From: Heterocephalus glaber | Taxonomy: Eukaryota; Chordata; Mammalia; Rodentia; Bathyergidae | Reading direction: 5' to 3' | Length of the DNA: 64,000 nt | Assembly (NCBI RefSeq): GCF_000247695.1 | Contig: NW_004624865.1 | Coordinates: 4,797,146 to 4,861,145, forward strand | Shown: piece after piece, positions 31,861 through 42,149 of the stretch | How positions within the stretch are numbered: the stretch's first letter is position 1 | Layout: the number at the start of each line of letters is the position of its first letter | Position numbers and translations under genes: made by a program | Notes under the pieces: generated by a model | Database searches by the model: none | Told to the model about the DNA's origin: nothing | Seen by the model: the letters and a program-made list of their open reading frames with translations, nothing else

Positions 31861-32443
31861 GAGCCACGAAAGTAAACTTGGCCCCGCCCTGGTGAATCAG
31901 CAGGCAGCCTATAAGCCCTGCTAGGTCACCCTCTCCCTCAGGGTATCCACCTCCCAGGAGGAGCCCCATCCCAACAATGTCATTGACCAGGTTACACAAG
32001 GCACCCGCTGGTGAGGTGACACTGGGGCAGGTGCCAGGGAGGTGACACAGGGGCCATGTCCCAGGGCCGATTCTCATTTCCTGTTAGGATCTGAGTATGG
32101 AAGTGTCTACCCAGGAGCAAGGCAGGCTGTCCCTACCCAGAGTCATTTCCCAAGATGAGATGGCTACTTCCTTATGGCAAAAGGGTTCTGCACCTTGAAA
32201 ACAGACCGAGATGTAGGACCCAGGTGACCCACAATGGCACATGTCTGTCTGCCTTTACTTGCAAGGTTTATCCAGTGCTTCATCCTTGTTATTGACACAC
32301 AATATTCCACTGCATAAGTGTACGGCAATTTTTAAATTCATCAGGTGATGGACATTAGGGTTGGTTTACTTTTGGCTGTTATAAATAATGTTATGGAGGT
32401 TTGTGTATGAGTTTTTTGTGAACCTTAATTTTCAATTTTCTTT

Positions 32444-32880
32444 ATGTCTTAGTCATTTTCTTGTTACTGGAACAAAATACCCAACACCTGTAACTTAAAA
32501 GTAGAGATTTATCCCTGGTACCAAAAAAAAAGAAAAAAGTAGAGATTTATTTGGTTCACAGTTTCCAGTGGGTTCAGTCCATGGTTGGCTGCTCCAAGGC
32601 AGAAACATCATGGTGGAAGGGCCTGGCGGAAGGAAGCTGCTCACCTCATGGCAGCCAGGAAGCAGAGAGAAGGGAGGAGCTGGGGACAAAACACATCCTT
32701 CCAGGTCTCACCCCAGTGACCTCCTCCAACCAGGCCCCACCTTTGACAGCACATTCAGCCCTGAACCCATCCATGATGAATCCACTGATGAGCACAGCGC
32801 CCCGTGATCCATCACCTTGCAAAGCCCCAGCTCTGAACCCAGCAGAGTTTAGGGGGCATTTTAGATCTAAACCATAACAT
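32444..32880 (-). mobile_element. MaLR-type LTR, antisense
   Basis: Nearly full set of antisense LTR words from CTTAGTCATTTTCTTGTTAC to TTTTAGATCTAAACCATAAC. Confidence 0.78.
32512..32534 (+). mobile_element. Extremely 5'-truncated ID SINE
   Basis: Only TCCCTGGTACC plus an A-rich tail was inserted. The 15-bp target duplication AAAAGTAGAGATTTA (32497-32511, 32535-32549) is perfect. Confidence 0.85.
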
Positions 32881-33179
32881 CTGGATAAGAATGAAATTGC
32901 TGGGTCATATGGTGACTCTGTTTTTGAGGCACTGCCAAGCTGCTTCTCCACATGGTTGTGCCATTTTACATCCCCACCAACAATGGTGAAAGATTCTGAA
33001 TTCCCCACATCCTCTCCAGTGCTTGTGATTTCTATCACCCATTGGAGCAGGGTCTCCCTGGGGCTTTGATTTTCAGCCCCCTGTGACTGATAGGATTGAA
33101 TATCTCTTCGTGTGTTTCCTGGCCATCTGCAGACCTTCAAGAGATGTCTATGCACATTCTTTGCCAATTAAAAAATATT

Positions 33180-33267
33180 TCTTTTTGAGACAGGGTGTCA
33201 CTTAGTAGCTCAGGTTGGCTTTGCACTGGTGATGATCCTCCTGCCTCAGCCTCCTGAGTGCCGGCCA
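33180..33267 (-). mobile_element. B1 SINE, antisense
   Basis: GAGACAGGGTGTCACTTAGT and CCTCCTGCCTCAGCCTCCTG. Confidence 0.85.
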
Positions 33268-33363
33268 AGTTTTTAAATTTGATTTGTGTTTTTTAATTGT
33301 TGTGTTATAAGAGTTCTTTATATATTCTGGATACTAGATCCCAAAGTCAGAATGAACATGAAA

Positions 33364-33514
33364 GGACGGGGCCATGGTGGGACATGCCTGTAATCCCAGC
33401 ACTCAGGAGGCTGAGGCAAGAGGATTGCTGTGAGTTTGAGGCCGACTTGGGTTACATAGTTCAGCCTGGACTGCATAGTGAGACCCTTTCTCAAAACAAA
33501 CAAATAAACAGAAA
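33364..33514 (+). mobile_element. B1 SINE with internal duplication
   Basis: Forward B1; two GG.TTACATAG/GACTGCATAG halves; AAACAAACAAATAAAC tail. Confidence 0.87.
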
Positions 33515-33842
33515 AGAAATAAAACTAAATCCGAACTTGAAACTCAGTGAAACTCAGCAGACAGCTCAAACATGCAGAGGAACAGCTCTCCCCGGAAGCA
33601 GAGCCACTGGCCAAAGGAGGCTGCGGAGGGAACAAGAGAAACGGGAGGTGCAGCCTAGGTGGCCTGATTAAAAATAAACTTAAAAAGAGCATTCCAGAAA
33701 GAAGAGAAACCTGGAGAGAAAGTCATCAGTGAAATCATTCAAGGAAACTTTCTCACGCGGGGCCATGAGAATACAGTGAATGGACCCTGGGGTTCAGCCC
33801 AGTGGACATAGACCAGTAACCAGGGCTTCTTTCTCTCTCCCT

Positions 33843-34226
33843 CCCTCGGTACTGGGGATTGAACCCAGCGCCTTTGCACTGAGCTACAGCCCATCCCTTT
33901 TTTTTTTGGTACCGGGGATTGAATTCGGGACCTTGCGCTTTCAAGGCAGGCGGCGGAACCACTGAGCTAAATCCCTGGCCCTCCATCCCTTTTTAAAAAT
34001 ATTTTTTAAGGCCGGGGATTTAGCTCAGTGGTTCCCCCGCCTGCCCAGCAAGCGCAAGGACCCGAGTTCAATCCCCGGTACCCCCCACCATCACCATTTT
34101 TTTTTTTTTTGAGAGGGTGTCGATAAGTCAGGCACTAAGTTGCCCAGGGTGGGTTTAAACTTGAGATCCTCTTGCCTTAGTCTCCCGGCACACTGGGATG
34201 ACAGGCCTGGGGCACCACGCTTGGCT
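33843..34226 (-). mobile_element. B1-dID SINE (antisense) with two ID SINEs in its linker
   Basis: The right arm (33846-33902) is followed by an antisense ID (33903-33982; target duplication CCATCCCTTTTT). Next come linker T/A and a forward ID (34009-34090), then the antisense B1 arm (34110-34222). Confidence 0.88.
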
Positions 34227-34229
34227 TCT

Positions 34230-35020
34230 TCTTGGTTTTGCTTTCTCTGGAAAGTGGTAACATCCTTGAAAGGCCTGCGGGGTGAGGGGCTGTGGCCCGG
34301 GCACCTCCTTTATGGAGTCTGCGAGAGGCTCACCCGGGGGCGTGAGGCGCAGCCTGGGCACCTGAGCCCGGGGAGCCAGAGGGAGGCAGTGGCCCTGGGG
34401 CAGGCGCAGAGCAGGGAAAGTCAGGAGCAGCAGGAAGGACTTTGGGGGCGGCTGGTGGGGGAGGGAAGCTGTGAACACATCTGGCGGAGACCGGGTCTCA
34501 CAGCGCTGTCCCCGCGATGTGCAAGCCTCGTGTCCACTCTGGCTGGGCGCGCAGTCCTCCCCAGGGACAGAATGGGACCGAAGACGCCCGCTAAGTCGCA
34601 GCCACCTGGCAGAGCCGCCCCTGGCTGCGGCCGGGCGGAGCGGGGTGCTGCGGGCAGCTGGTGAGCTGTCCGGGGACTGAGCTCATCGCAAATCGGATGA
34701 ACCCGAATGGTTTGGCGATGGGGTTGTTCCGGGGAGGGCAGAGGCCTCACCAAGAGCCTCTGGCGGGTGCTGCGGGGGGGGGGGGGTCTCCCCGGTACGC
34801 AGCCCTCACATTTCCACCCCCGCTTTATGCAGGAGGGGTTGGAGGCTCAGAGAGGCCTGGTGACACCTGAGGACAAGGACAGAAACAAGGCTGAGCTGGT
34901 TTCGGGGCCACCACTGCAGACTTCACCACTGCTGGCCGGGTCTCAGAGAGCCTTTCATTAGGTCGCACGGTCTGGGGTTGGAGGAGCACTGGGCTGGCTG
35001 GATTAAATAACACACCAAAA
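34230..35020. other. GC-rich unique sequence with a poly(G) run
   Basis: No recognisable gene. A run of about 13-14 G lies at 34773-34786. A MIR-like end (GGAGGCTCAGAGAGGCCTGG) is at 34840-34865. Confidence 0.35.
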
Positions 35021-35024
35021 TGCT

Positions 35025-35298
35025 GCAAAGCATGGTATTATGTGCCTGTAATCCCAGCACTCAGGGAGGCTGAGGCAGGAGGATTCCAATTCCAGCCCAG
35101 CCTGGGCAACTTAGTGAAACCTTGTCTCAAAATAAGCAATAAAAAGGGGGTAGAGATGTAGCTCATATCAGAAAGCCGCTGTGTTCAAATAAAGTGCCAA
35201 ATGCTTTGTTGTTGTTTTGTTGTTACTGGGGATCAAACTCGGTACCTTTCGCTTGTGAGGCAGGCACCGGAACCACTGACCTAAATCCCCGGCCTGTA
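35025..35298 (+). mobile_element. B1-dID SINE with an antisense ID near its right end
   Basis: Forward B1 arm, linker, worn ID arm (TAGAGATGTAGCTCATATCA), then an antisense ID (about 35201-35298) flanked by GTGTTCAAATAAA / CTGTATTCAAATAAA. Confidence 0.87.
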
Positions 35299-35399
35299 TT
35301 CAAATAAATATGGTGTTGGCACAGGAATTGAAAATTGGATGTAGAACTAAACAGAAAGCAGAAATAGATGCCAGGATAGTTGAAAATCTAATGCACAGG

Positions 35400-35512
35400 G
35401 CCAGGTGTGGTGGTGCACCCTGTAATACCAGCAGCTGGGAGGCTGAGGCAGGAGGATCACTGGGAGTTCAAGCCTGAGCTACATAGCAAGCTCCTGTCTC
35501 AAAGAAAGAAGG
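35400..35512 (+). mobile_element. B1 SINE
   Basis: Forward B1, GGGAGGCTGAGGCAGGAGGA. Confidence 0.88.
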
Positions 35513-35729
35513 GGGGGGGAGAAGAAGAGAATAGACACTCAGAAGCTTTTTTTTAAAAAAAGATAGACATGTTTGTCAATATTAAAACATTTAAAATTAT
35601 TTATGGCAAAAAGATATCTTAAATCACCATTCAGACTTTAGGTAGCGGCTTAGTATCTTATCTATTGTATAGAGAGTTCTTACAAACGGATGAGACAAAC
35701 AACCAATAAAAATAAACTAAAGAAATTGT

Positions 35730-36055
35730 ATCAGTCTATTTTCTCCTTTCTGGGATGCAATACCTGACACCCACAAGCTAAAAGAGGAGAGGGTGGATCT
35801 GGCTCAGAGTTTCAGGGGATTCAGTCCATGGTCGGCTGCTCCAATGCAGGAACATCATGGCAGAAGGGCATGGGGGAGCAAAGCTGCTCAGTGCATGGAA
35901 GCCAGGAAGCAGAGAGGGGAACAGGACCAGAGAGGAAGGACACAGGGGCCAGATATGGACCCCAAGGTCACCCTCCATGACCACTCAGACACACCTGGGA
36001 GTGAGCTGCACCCATCCCCTGGCACGGCTCTCATGGCCAATCTTGTTGACATGTC
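35730..36055 (-). mobile_element. MaLR-type LTR, antisense
   Basis: ATACCTGACACCCACAAGCT, CAGTCCATGGTCGGCTGCTC and CATGGAAGCCAGGAAGCAGA in order. Confidence 0.72.
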
Positions 36056-36509
36056 AAGCTTAACTGTCACGGCTACAGAGAACCAACTTGTAGAAAAGGA
36101 TGTCAAGCCACTAACAAAAATTTGTAAAGATTCTCAAACACTCCAGTGGTCAAAGAAATGCAATTTAAAACAGTTGTGAGATGATTCTTTACAGCTATTA
36201 AACTAGCAGAATTTAAAAGTAGCAATAACATCTTTTGCTCTTGGGGATACAGGGAAATGAGTACCCATTTGCAGCTTAATGGAGAGGCAGTCTGGTGAGA
36301 GCTATTAAAATAATACACACACCTCTGATTAGCCAAGCAAGAATCCCTCCCCAGGGAAGCTAACATGGAGACATAATACCACCAGTGCATAAGACTTTAG
36401 CTTCAGGAATTGCAGCCTGCAAAACAGCAAGAGCTCAGGAAATGCTTATCAATAACAAGTTTTTAAAATCAATTATCTGTGGCAATTCTCCCTTTAGATA
36501 TTGGGTAGA

Positions 36510-36634
36510 GCAATGCGTGGCGGCACACTCCTGTGATCCCAACACTTGGAAGGCTGAGGCAGGAGGGATCACCCTGAGTTTGAGGCCAGCCTGAACTACA
36601 AAGAAAGACGCTGTCTCAAAAAAAAAAAAAAAAA
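36510..36634 (+). mobile_element. B1 SINE
   Basis: Forward B1 with poly(A); AGATATTGGG(T/C)AGA on both sides is the target duplication. Confidence 0.92.
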
Positions 36635-36977
36635 AGATATTGGGCAGAATATATTTGTGCAGTGACTGTTGCCCTCTTTAAGAAAATTAGGATGCAAGAA
36701 AATGTATAAGATATGAACTTATTTTTTTGTACACTATATTATCAGAGCCTTATATATGCTTGCCCATTAGTATGTGAGCAAGAAGGCGATGGACAGGGTT
36801 CATGGAGAGAAGTGGCAGAAAAAGGGAAAAGGAAAAAAATTACTATGCCCAAAAGCAAAATAAGCAAAGGGAACAGTGGATCTGGGTGTGCCTGGCCCAG
36901 ACTGGGGAGCCCAGTGCCATTTGCTACATTTGGTAATAAAGACACAGCGTGAAGGATTTTCCACTAGTATTTATTTT

Positions 36978-37038
36978 AGATTCTTTTTGACACAGAGTCT
37001 TGTTATGTAGCCCAGGCTGGCCTCAAACTGATGGACTG
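36978..37038 (-). mobile_element. B1 fragment, antisense
   Basis: AGAGTCTTGTTATGTAGCCC and AGGCTGGCCTCAAACTGATG only. Confidence 0.7.
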
Positions 37039-37044
37039 AGGGTC

Positions 37045-37262
37045 AAACTTCCCGAGCGTCTTTAGCTGTGCTGTCCTGGCTGCCTCAGTGTCCTGAATGG
37101 ATTCAAAACGTCTCCCTCTCCTGGTCATTGTGACCTCGGGGAAGAGCCAGAGTCACAGGGTGCCAGATCCGGTGACGAAGGTGGATGAGGACACAGTGTC
37201 ATGTGTTTATGAGCTGCTTTTCTGTTGGATGGCGCTCGGTAGCAGCATTCACCATATTTTTG
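37045..37262 (-). mobile_element. Mariner-family transposase fragment, antisense
   Basis: GCTGTCCTGGCTGCCTCAGT, TCCCTCTCCTGGTCATTGTG and GAGCCAGAGTCACAGGGTGC match the antisense of the 8149 copy. Confidence 0.63.
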
Positions 37263-37269
37263 ATCCCTC

Positions 37270-37460
37270 CTGGTAAAGACCCTCAGGAAGAGAACTCTGG
37301 AGCAGCTGCAGAAAGTGGCGAGGAGATGGGATGAGTGTGTGCAAAGCGAGGCGAAGATTTAGAGGGGATTCGTGGCAATGCGTCTCTTACTGTAATAATT
37401 TTTAAAATTTAAACATTCACCATATATTTTGATCACACTTCATATGTAGTGCTCCTGAAA
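37270..37460 (+). mobile_element. Mariner-family fragment, sense
   Basis: TAAAGACCCTCAGGAAGAGA and GTGGCGAGGAGATGGGATGA match the sense strand of the 8149 copy, so it is inverted relative to its left neighbour. Confidence 0.63.
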
Positions 37461-37517
37461 CTCTTGTCCTTTCCTCAGTGCCAGTGGCACTGGGGGAGCT
37501 TTTAGTGCGAATATTTG

Positions 37518-37608
37518 TTGTTTGGGTTTTTTTTGGTACGGGGGATGGAACTCAGGACCTTGCGCTTGCCAGGCAGGCGTGGTGCCACTGAGCTACATCC
37601 CCAGCCCC
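37518..37608 (-). mobile_element. ID-like SINE, antisense
   Basis: 15-bp target duplication TAGTGCGAATATTTG / TAGTGCTAATATTTG (37503-37517, 37609-37623). Confidence 0.93.
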
Positions 37609-37772
37609 TAGTGCTAATATTTGATTTCTACCCCACTTCTCAGCTCGGAGCTCCTCAGAGGACAGTAATTTCCTGGTGATAGGAGCATTGGACACAGAGC
37701 TCCTAATTTATGTGGGATTCCTTGGGGGGAGGCACGTCATTCTAATGAGGTAAACCTCCCCCACCCCCTGCT

Positions 37773-37892
37773 TTTGTTTCTTAAGACATGATCTCGCTGT
37801 GTAGTCCAGGCTGACCTCGAACTCACAGCGATCCTCCTGCCTCAGCCTCCCAAGTGCTAAGATTACAGGTGTGCGCCACCACGCTTGACTCT
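37773..37892 (-). mobile_element. B1 SINE, antisense
   Basis: AGTCCAGGCTGACCTCGAAC and CCTCCTGCCTCAGCCTCCCA. Confidence 0.9.
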
Positions 37893-38291
37893 GTTTCTAC
37901 CACTCTGAGAAGAAGCAATCTTGTAGCAGACAGACTCTGGCCTCTCTCCTCCCTGCTTCTTCCCTTCCACCTTCCTGGTCAGGAAACAGGAAGTCAGATT
38001 CGGATCAGGAGCCCCAGGCAGAGGCTGGGCACACAGACTCCGGGAAGGGAGCTCTAGGTTCGGGAAGGATGCTCGCTCCTGGGATTGGTGCTGTCAGCAC
38101 TGTCCTAGGGGAACAGCCCAGAAAGGTCCCAGGACTCACACCTGCTGTCCCCGGGTCGATCCAGGCACTTTCATTAATTTGTTCCTTCCACGCGTGATGA
38201 GGATGCAGACAAAGGGCCCAGTGCTGCCCCGGAAGGAGCTCACACTGGGTGTCCGGGAGTGGAGAAAGAAAAGCCAATAAAGGACAGTGTG

Positions 38292-38466
38292 CCACAGGGT
38301 GTGGTGACGCACGCCTGTCATCCCAGCACTCTGGGAGGCTGAGGCAGGAGGATCCCAAGTTGGAGCCAGCCTGGGCAATTTGGCAACTTAGGGAGACCTT
38401 GTTTCAAGATAAAAAATCTAAAAAGGGCTGGGGTTGCAAAGGCCCTGAGTTCAATTCCTCATTGAA
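38292..38466 (+). mobile_element. B1-dID SINE
   Basis: Forward B1 arm, linker AAAAAATCTAAAAAGGGCTG, shortened ID arm ending GAGTTCAATTCC. Confidence 0.85.
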
Positions 38467-38475
38467 TTCCTAACT

Positions 38476-38590
38476 GAAGACGCAGGAAAAGGAGAAGGAG
38501 GAAGAGCAGGAGGAGGGCGAGGTGGAGGAGGAATTTGAGGAGGAAGGAGAGCAGGGGGAGGAGCAGGTGTCCAGGGGAGGAAGAGGCCAG
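38476..38590 (+). repeat. Polypurine (GGA/GAA-rich) tract
   Basis: About 110 bp almost free of pyrimidines on the + strand, made of GGAGGA and GGAAGA units. Confidence 0.85.
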
Positions 38591-38867
38591 GGGGCTCATG
38601 GCAGGGGGCGGCCCAAGCCCGCAGACCCCACCTCGTCCCCTGGGACAGTGTGCGGGCTCCCATGGTGGCTGTCACCCAACTGTCTCTGCTGGAGGCACCA
38701 CTCTGTCCCGAGCCCAGAGCGCCCTGTCGCCCCTTCTCCTCAGATGTGGGGGTCCTCTCACGGCGACTGCTGAGTCCCAACAGTGTCTCCCCAAGATCCC
38801 AGACCCTTCCTATCATGGTGCTGAGTTACAGAAAGGTGGATCTAGTTTAGCTGTTGTCTTTGTTTTT

Positions 38868-38948
38868 GTTTTTTTGGTACCGAGCAAACTCCTGTCCTTG
38901 TGCTTGTGGGGCAGGCGGTGGAATCACTGAGCTAAATCCCCCGCCCCT
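38868..38948 (-). mobile_element. ID-like SINE, antisense, with a small deletion
   Basis: GGTACCGAGCAAACTCCTGT lacks part of the B-box half; CTGAGCTAAATCCCCCGCCC is intact. Confidence 0.85.
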
Positions 38949-38969
38949 TTGATTAGCCATTGTCAAAAG

Positions 38970-39120
38970 GTTAAGCCAGGTGTAGTGAAGCAGGCCTGAG
39001 GCTGAGGCAGTAGGATCGCTTCAAGTTCAAGGCCCGCCTGGGCTACATAGTGAGATCTTGTCTCAAAACACTGCCCCCCCAAAACCAAATTAAAAAAAAT
39101 ATATATATATATATATATAA
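38970..39120 (+). mobile_element. B1 SINE plus (AT)n
   Basis: Forward B1 with a deletion after GTAGTGAAGCAGGCCTGAGG; its A-rich tail ends in about 10 AT units (39099-39119). Confidence 0.85.
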
Positions 39121-39129
39121 ATGTTAAAA

Positions 39130-39705
39130 ATGCAGCTGTGTCCACGCCATCCCCTAAACAGGATGTGCTTCTTTCTGGTTATAATTCACGTCAAAGGGAG
39201 ACACAGGTAGAACATCAGACCCTCTGCACAACAAAGATTCTTTGATCAGAGAGGAATGTTTGGTAAACTCCCCCAGAGAGAAACTAATTGGTTGGGAGCA
39301 GATCTAATCTCCCCAAGACACCGCTGAGAAATGAGGACTGGTCAATGTATTTGAACTTCACAGGGCTGGGCTCTCCCACAGCAGCGTAATTGGCATCTGG
39401 GGCTCCCGGCCCTGTCTCCCGACACCAACCCTCCTGTGGGGATGAAAGAGACACCTCCAGGACCTGGAGCCGCCAGCAGGTGACCTGGATTTTCTCACAG
39501 GACTGGCTGTGTGTAGGGGCATTGTCCCTCCGAGGAGCACTGCTGGGCTGGGAGAATCAGCCTTTCTGGACCACAGAGGCAACTGGAAATAACTTCCTAC
39601 ATGGCCATGGACCCCAGGGAGGCCAGATGACCTCAGCTGAGAACCAGTAGGCTGGGCCTCCAGTGTCTCTTCCTTGGTACCGGTAGCTTCCAATCAGAAG
39701 CATCC
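39130..39705. other. Repeat-free block, possible regulatory element
   Basis: No SINE. Positions 39175-39300 hold clustered TF-like words (CAACAAAGATTCTTTGATCA, GGAATGTTTGGTAAAC). No gene seen. Confidence 0.3.
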
Positions 39706-39707
39706 CT

Positions 39708-39855
39708 GGTCAAGCTGGTGGTGCACACCTGTGATCCCAGCACTCAGGAGGCTGAGGCAGGAGGACTGCCACAAATTCGAGCTCAGGTGGGTTACATAGT
39801 GAGTTCAAGGACAGCCCAGACCACATAGTGAGACTTTGTCTCAAAAAAACAAAAA
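39708..39855 (+). mobile_element. B1 SINE with internal duplication
   Basis: Forward B1 with two GTTACATAGTGAG / CCACATAGTGAG halves. Confidence 0.88.
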
Positions 39856-39951
39856 AGAGGGCCGGGGATTTAGCTCAATGGTTCCAACACCTGCCTTGCA
39901 ACCGCAAGGTCCCGAGTTTGATCCCCAGTACCAAAAACAACAACAACAAAA
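39856..39951 (+). mobile_element. ID-like SINE in the B1 tail
   Basis: Forward A and B boxes, ACAACAACAAC tail. Confidence 0.92.
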
Positions 39952-40089
39952 ATAAGGTGAAGAAGAAGGAGAAGGAGGAGAGGAGGAAGAAGAAGCTTTC
40001 TTGGTCAAAGAATGTTCAGTTCCTACAGCAAATTGCTGTCCCTCCCTAACTAGTGTTAAAATGGAGATTTAACTGTCAATTCTTTTTTT

Positions 40090-40162
40090 CTTTGTTGTGT
40101 TTTGTCTTTTTGAGTCAGGGTCTGGCTATGTAGCCCAAGCCTGCGTCACCACACCCAGCTAG
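40090..40162 (-). mobile_element. B1 fragment, antisense
   Basis: GAGTCAGGGTCTGGCTATGT then CGTCACCACACCCAGCT; the middle is deleted. Confidence 0.75.
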
Positions 40163-40402
40163 AATTCCTATTCCTACAGTGATCGCTGTCCATCTTTACA
40201 GCCCTGGTTTTGCAAAGGAGAAACCCAGGCTTAGGGAGACCTCCAAAGTTTGAGTCGAGTGGACTGCAAAAAAGGAAACTTGACTTTCCACACACGGGGA
40301 GTGAGCACGTCTCCTCCTTTGGTCCCATCCTTGCAATACCCAGACCCTCCAACTCTCAAATCTTTTCATCTGTAAAATTTGACCAATCTCAAAAACTGCT
40401 TC

Positions 40403-40715
40403 CAAGCCAGGTGTGGTGGTGCACGCCTGTAATCCCAGCACTCTGGGAGGCTGAGGCAGGAGGGTGAAATTTCAAGCATGGCCTGGACAAGTCGGTGACT
40501 TAGCAAAAACCTGGCTCAAAATAAAAAATGAAAAAGGGCCGGGGATTTTGCTCAGTGGTTCTGCCGCCTGCCGGGAAAGCACAAGGACTCGAGTCCGGTC
40601 CCTGGAACCTAAATAAATTAATTAATTAAAACTTTTTAAAAATGAAAAAGGGCTTAGGATGCAGCTCAGTGCAAAAGGCCCTGGGCTCAATCCTTAGAAT
40701 CACAGAAACAACAAG
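40403..40715 (+). mobile_element. B1-dID SINE with an ID SINE in its linker
   Basis: The linker word AAAAATGAAAAAGGG occurs at 40524-40538 and 40638-40652 as target duplication around a forward ID (40539-40637); the right arm follows. Confidence 0.92.
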
Positions 40716-41239
40716 AAGGAAGGAAAGGTCCTGACGGTTCACTTCACAGACCCCTTGTGAGGAATCGCTGAAGACAGGAAAAGCACACAGCAAGCCCAAG
40801 TGGGGCCCACGGGGTGTCCACATCAAGCCGCCGGCCACACCCCATGGTGTTCTGCTCCTCGCTTCCCCACAAGAAAATGCCTGAGAAATTAAAATGCACT
40901 GCAACCGCAGATACCGAGTGGCACAGCTGGGATTTGAACCGAGTCTTCTCTCGGAGGAAAGTGACAGTTTCAGAGGCCAGGACAAGGAGTGCTGAGTGGC
41001 GAGGAGCTCAGACCGGGTGTCTGCCTCAGTTGGTGGAGCAATGAGGACCTTGCTGCGGGTTCGCCTCTCTGTCGCCCTGCCCGGCCTCCGTCAACCCCAG
41101 AGCCCCAGATGCCCCCGGAACTCAGCGCAGGAGGACATCCCCCCACACATGGGTCCGAGTGACCAGACAATCCACTCTTCTCCCCGTGTTGCCCATTGAT
41201 TTCCTGTTATAATTTCTACATCTAATTTTCTTTTTTGCA

Positions 41240-41362
41240 GTAGTGGAATTTTATTTTGAGACAGGATCTTGCTAAACTGTCTAGACTGGCCTCAAATGTG
41301 CAATCCTCCTGCCTTAGCCTCCTGAGTGCTGGGATTACAGGCGCACACCACTCTGCCCAATT
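41240..41362 (-). mobile_element. B1-dID left arm, antisense
   Basis: TTATTTTGAGACAGGATCTT, CCTCCTGCCTTAGCCTCCTG and GGGATTACAGGCGC. Confidence 0.87.
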
Positions 41363-41473
41363 TAAATGTATTTTAAAAAATCTGTCCCAGAAGTTGTGAA
41401 ATGATATGACTACCTGTCCACCTTGTATTGTCTGATGCCTTTGAACACTGAATATACAGAAGAAGAATAAAAA

Positions 41474-42146
41474 TCACCCAGGAAGAATGGTGCTTACTTG
41501 TCATCCCAGCTTCTTGGGAAGCTGAGGCAGGAGGATTGCAAGTTTGAGGGTAGCCTGGGCAATTTAGGGAGATTCTGTATTTAAAAAACAAAACAGGCCC
41601 ATTGTGGTGGTGCACTCCGGTAATCCCTGTAATGGAGGCCAGCCTGAACTACATAGTGAGAACCTGTCTCAAAAATCCAAACCAGGGTGGGGGATTTAGC
41701 TCAGTGGCACTATGCCTGCCTTGCAAATGCAAGGTCCTGAGTTCCATCCCTGGTATGAAAACAAACAAACAAACAAAACAGCCAGGTGTGGTGGTGCACG
41801 CCTATAATCTTAGCATTTCAACAGGCTCGGGCAGGAGGATCACCATGAGTTCCAGGCCAGCCTGGGCTACATAGTGAGATTAAGACCAGCCTAAACTACA
41901 GAGCAAGATCCTGTCTCAAAAAAACCCAAACCAGGGCCAGGGACTTAGCTCAGTGGTTCCACTGCAAGGTCCCAAGTTCAATCCCCAGTACCAAAAAACC
42001 CTCAAAAAACAAAAAAAACACAAAACACAACAAACAAAACAAAACAAAACAGAAGGCTGGGGATGCAGCTCCATGGTAGAGCACTTGCCTGGTAGATGCA
42101 TGGCCCTGGGTTCCATCCCCAGTATGAAGAGGAAGAAGGAGAAGGA
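41474..42146 (+). mobile_element. SINE cluster: three B1 and three ID elements head to tail
   Basis: In order: B1 (41476-41596), short B1 (41597-41686), ID (41687-41780), B1 with internal duplication (41780-41932), ID with internal deletion (41934-42050), older-type ID (42053-42146). All point forward. Confidence 0.85.
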
Positions 42147-42149
42147 AGA

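Larger units (their letters stand above)
32270..33345 (-). mobile_element. Ancient L1 3' region (antisense) split by an LTR and a B1
   Basis: Antisense L1 words ATATTCCACTGCATAAGTGT and GATGGACATTAGGGTTGG occur before 32444. AAATTGCTGGGTCATATGGT, CATCCCCACCAACAATGG and TCTTTATATATTCTGGATAC follow after 32880. A MaLR-type LTR (32444-32880) and a B1 (33180-33267) interrupt it. Confidence 0.68.
35299..36962 (+). mobile_element. Ancient L1 ORF2 to 3' fragments, sense, interrupted
   Basis: Sense L1 words ATGGTGTTGGCACAGG, GATGAGACAAACAACCAATA, GTGGTCAAAGAAATGCAATT and GGGGATACAGGGAAATGAG appear in order. The element is split by a B1 (35400-35512), a MaLR-type LTR (35730-36055) and another B1 (36510-36634). 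All frames are broken. Confidence 0.62.
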
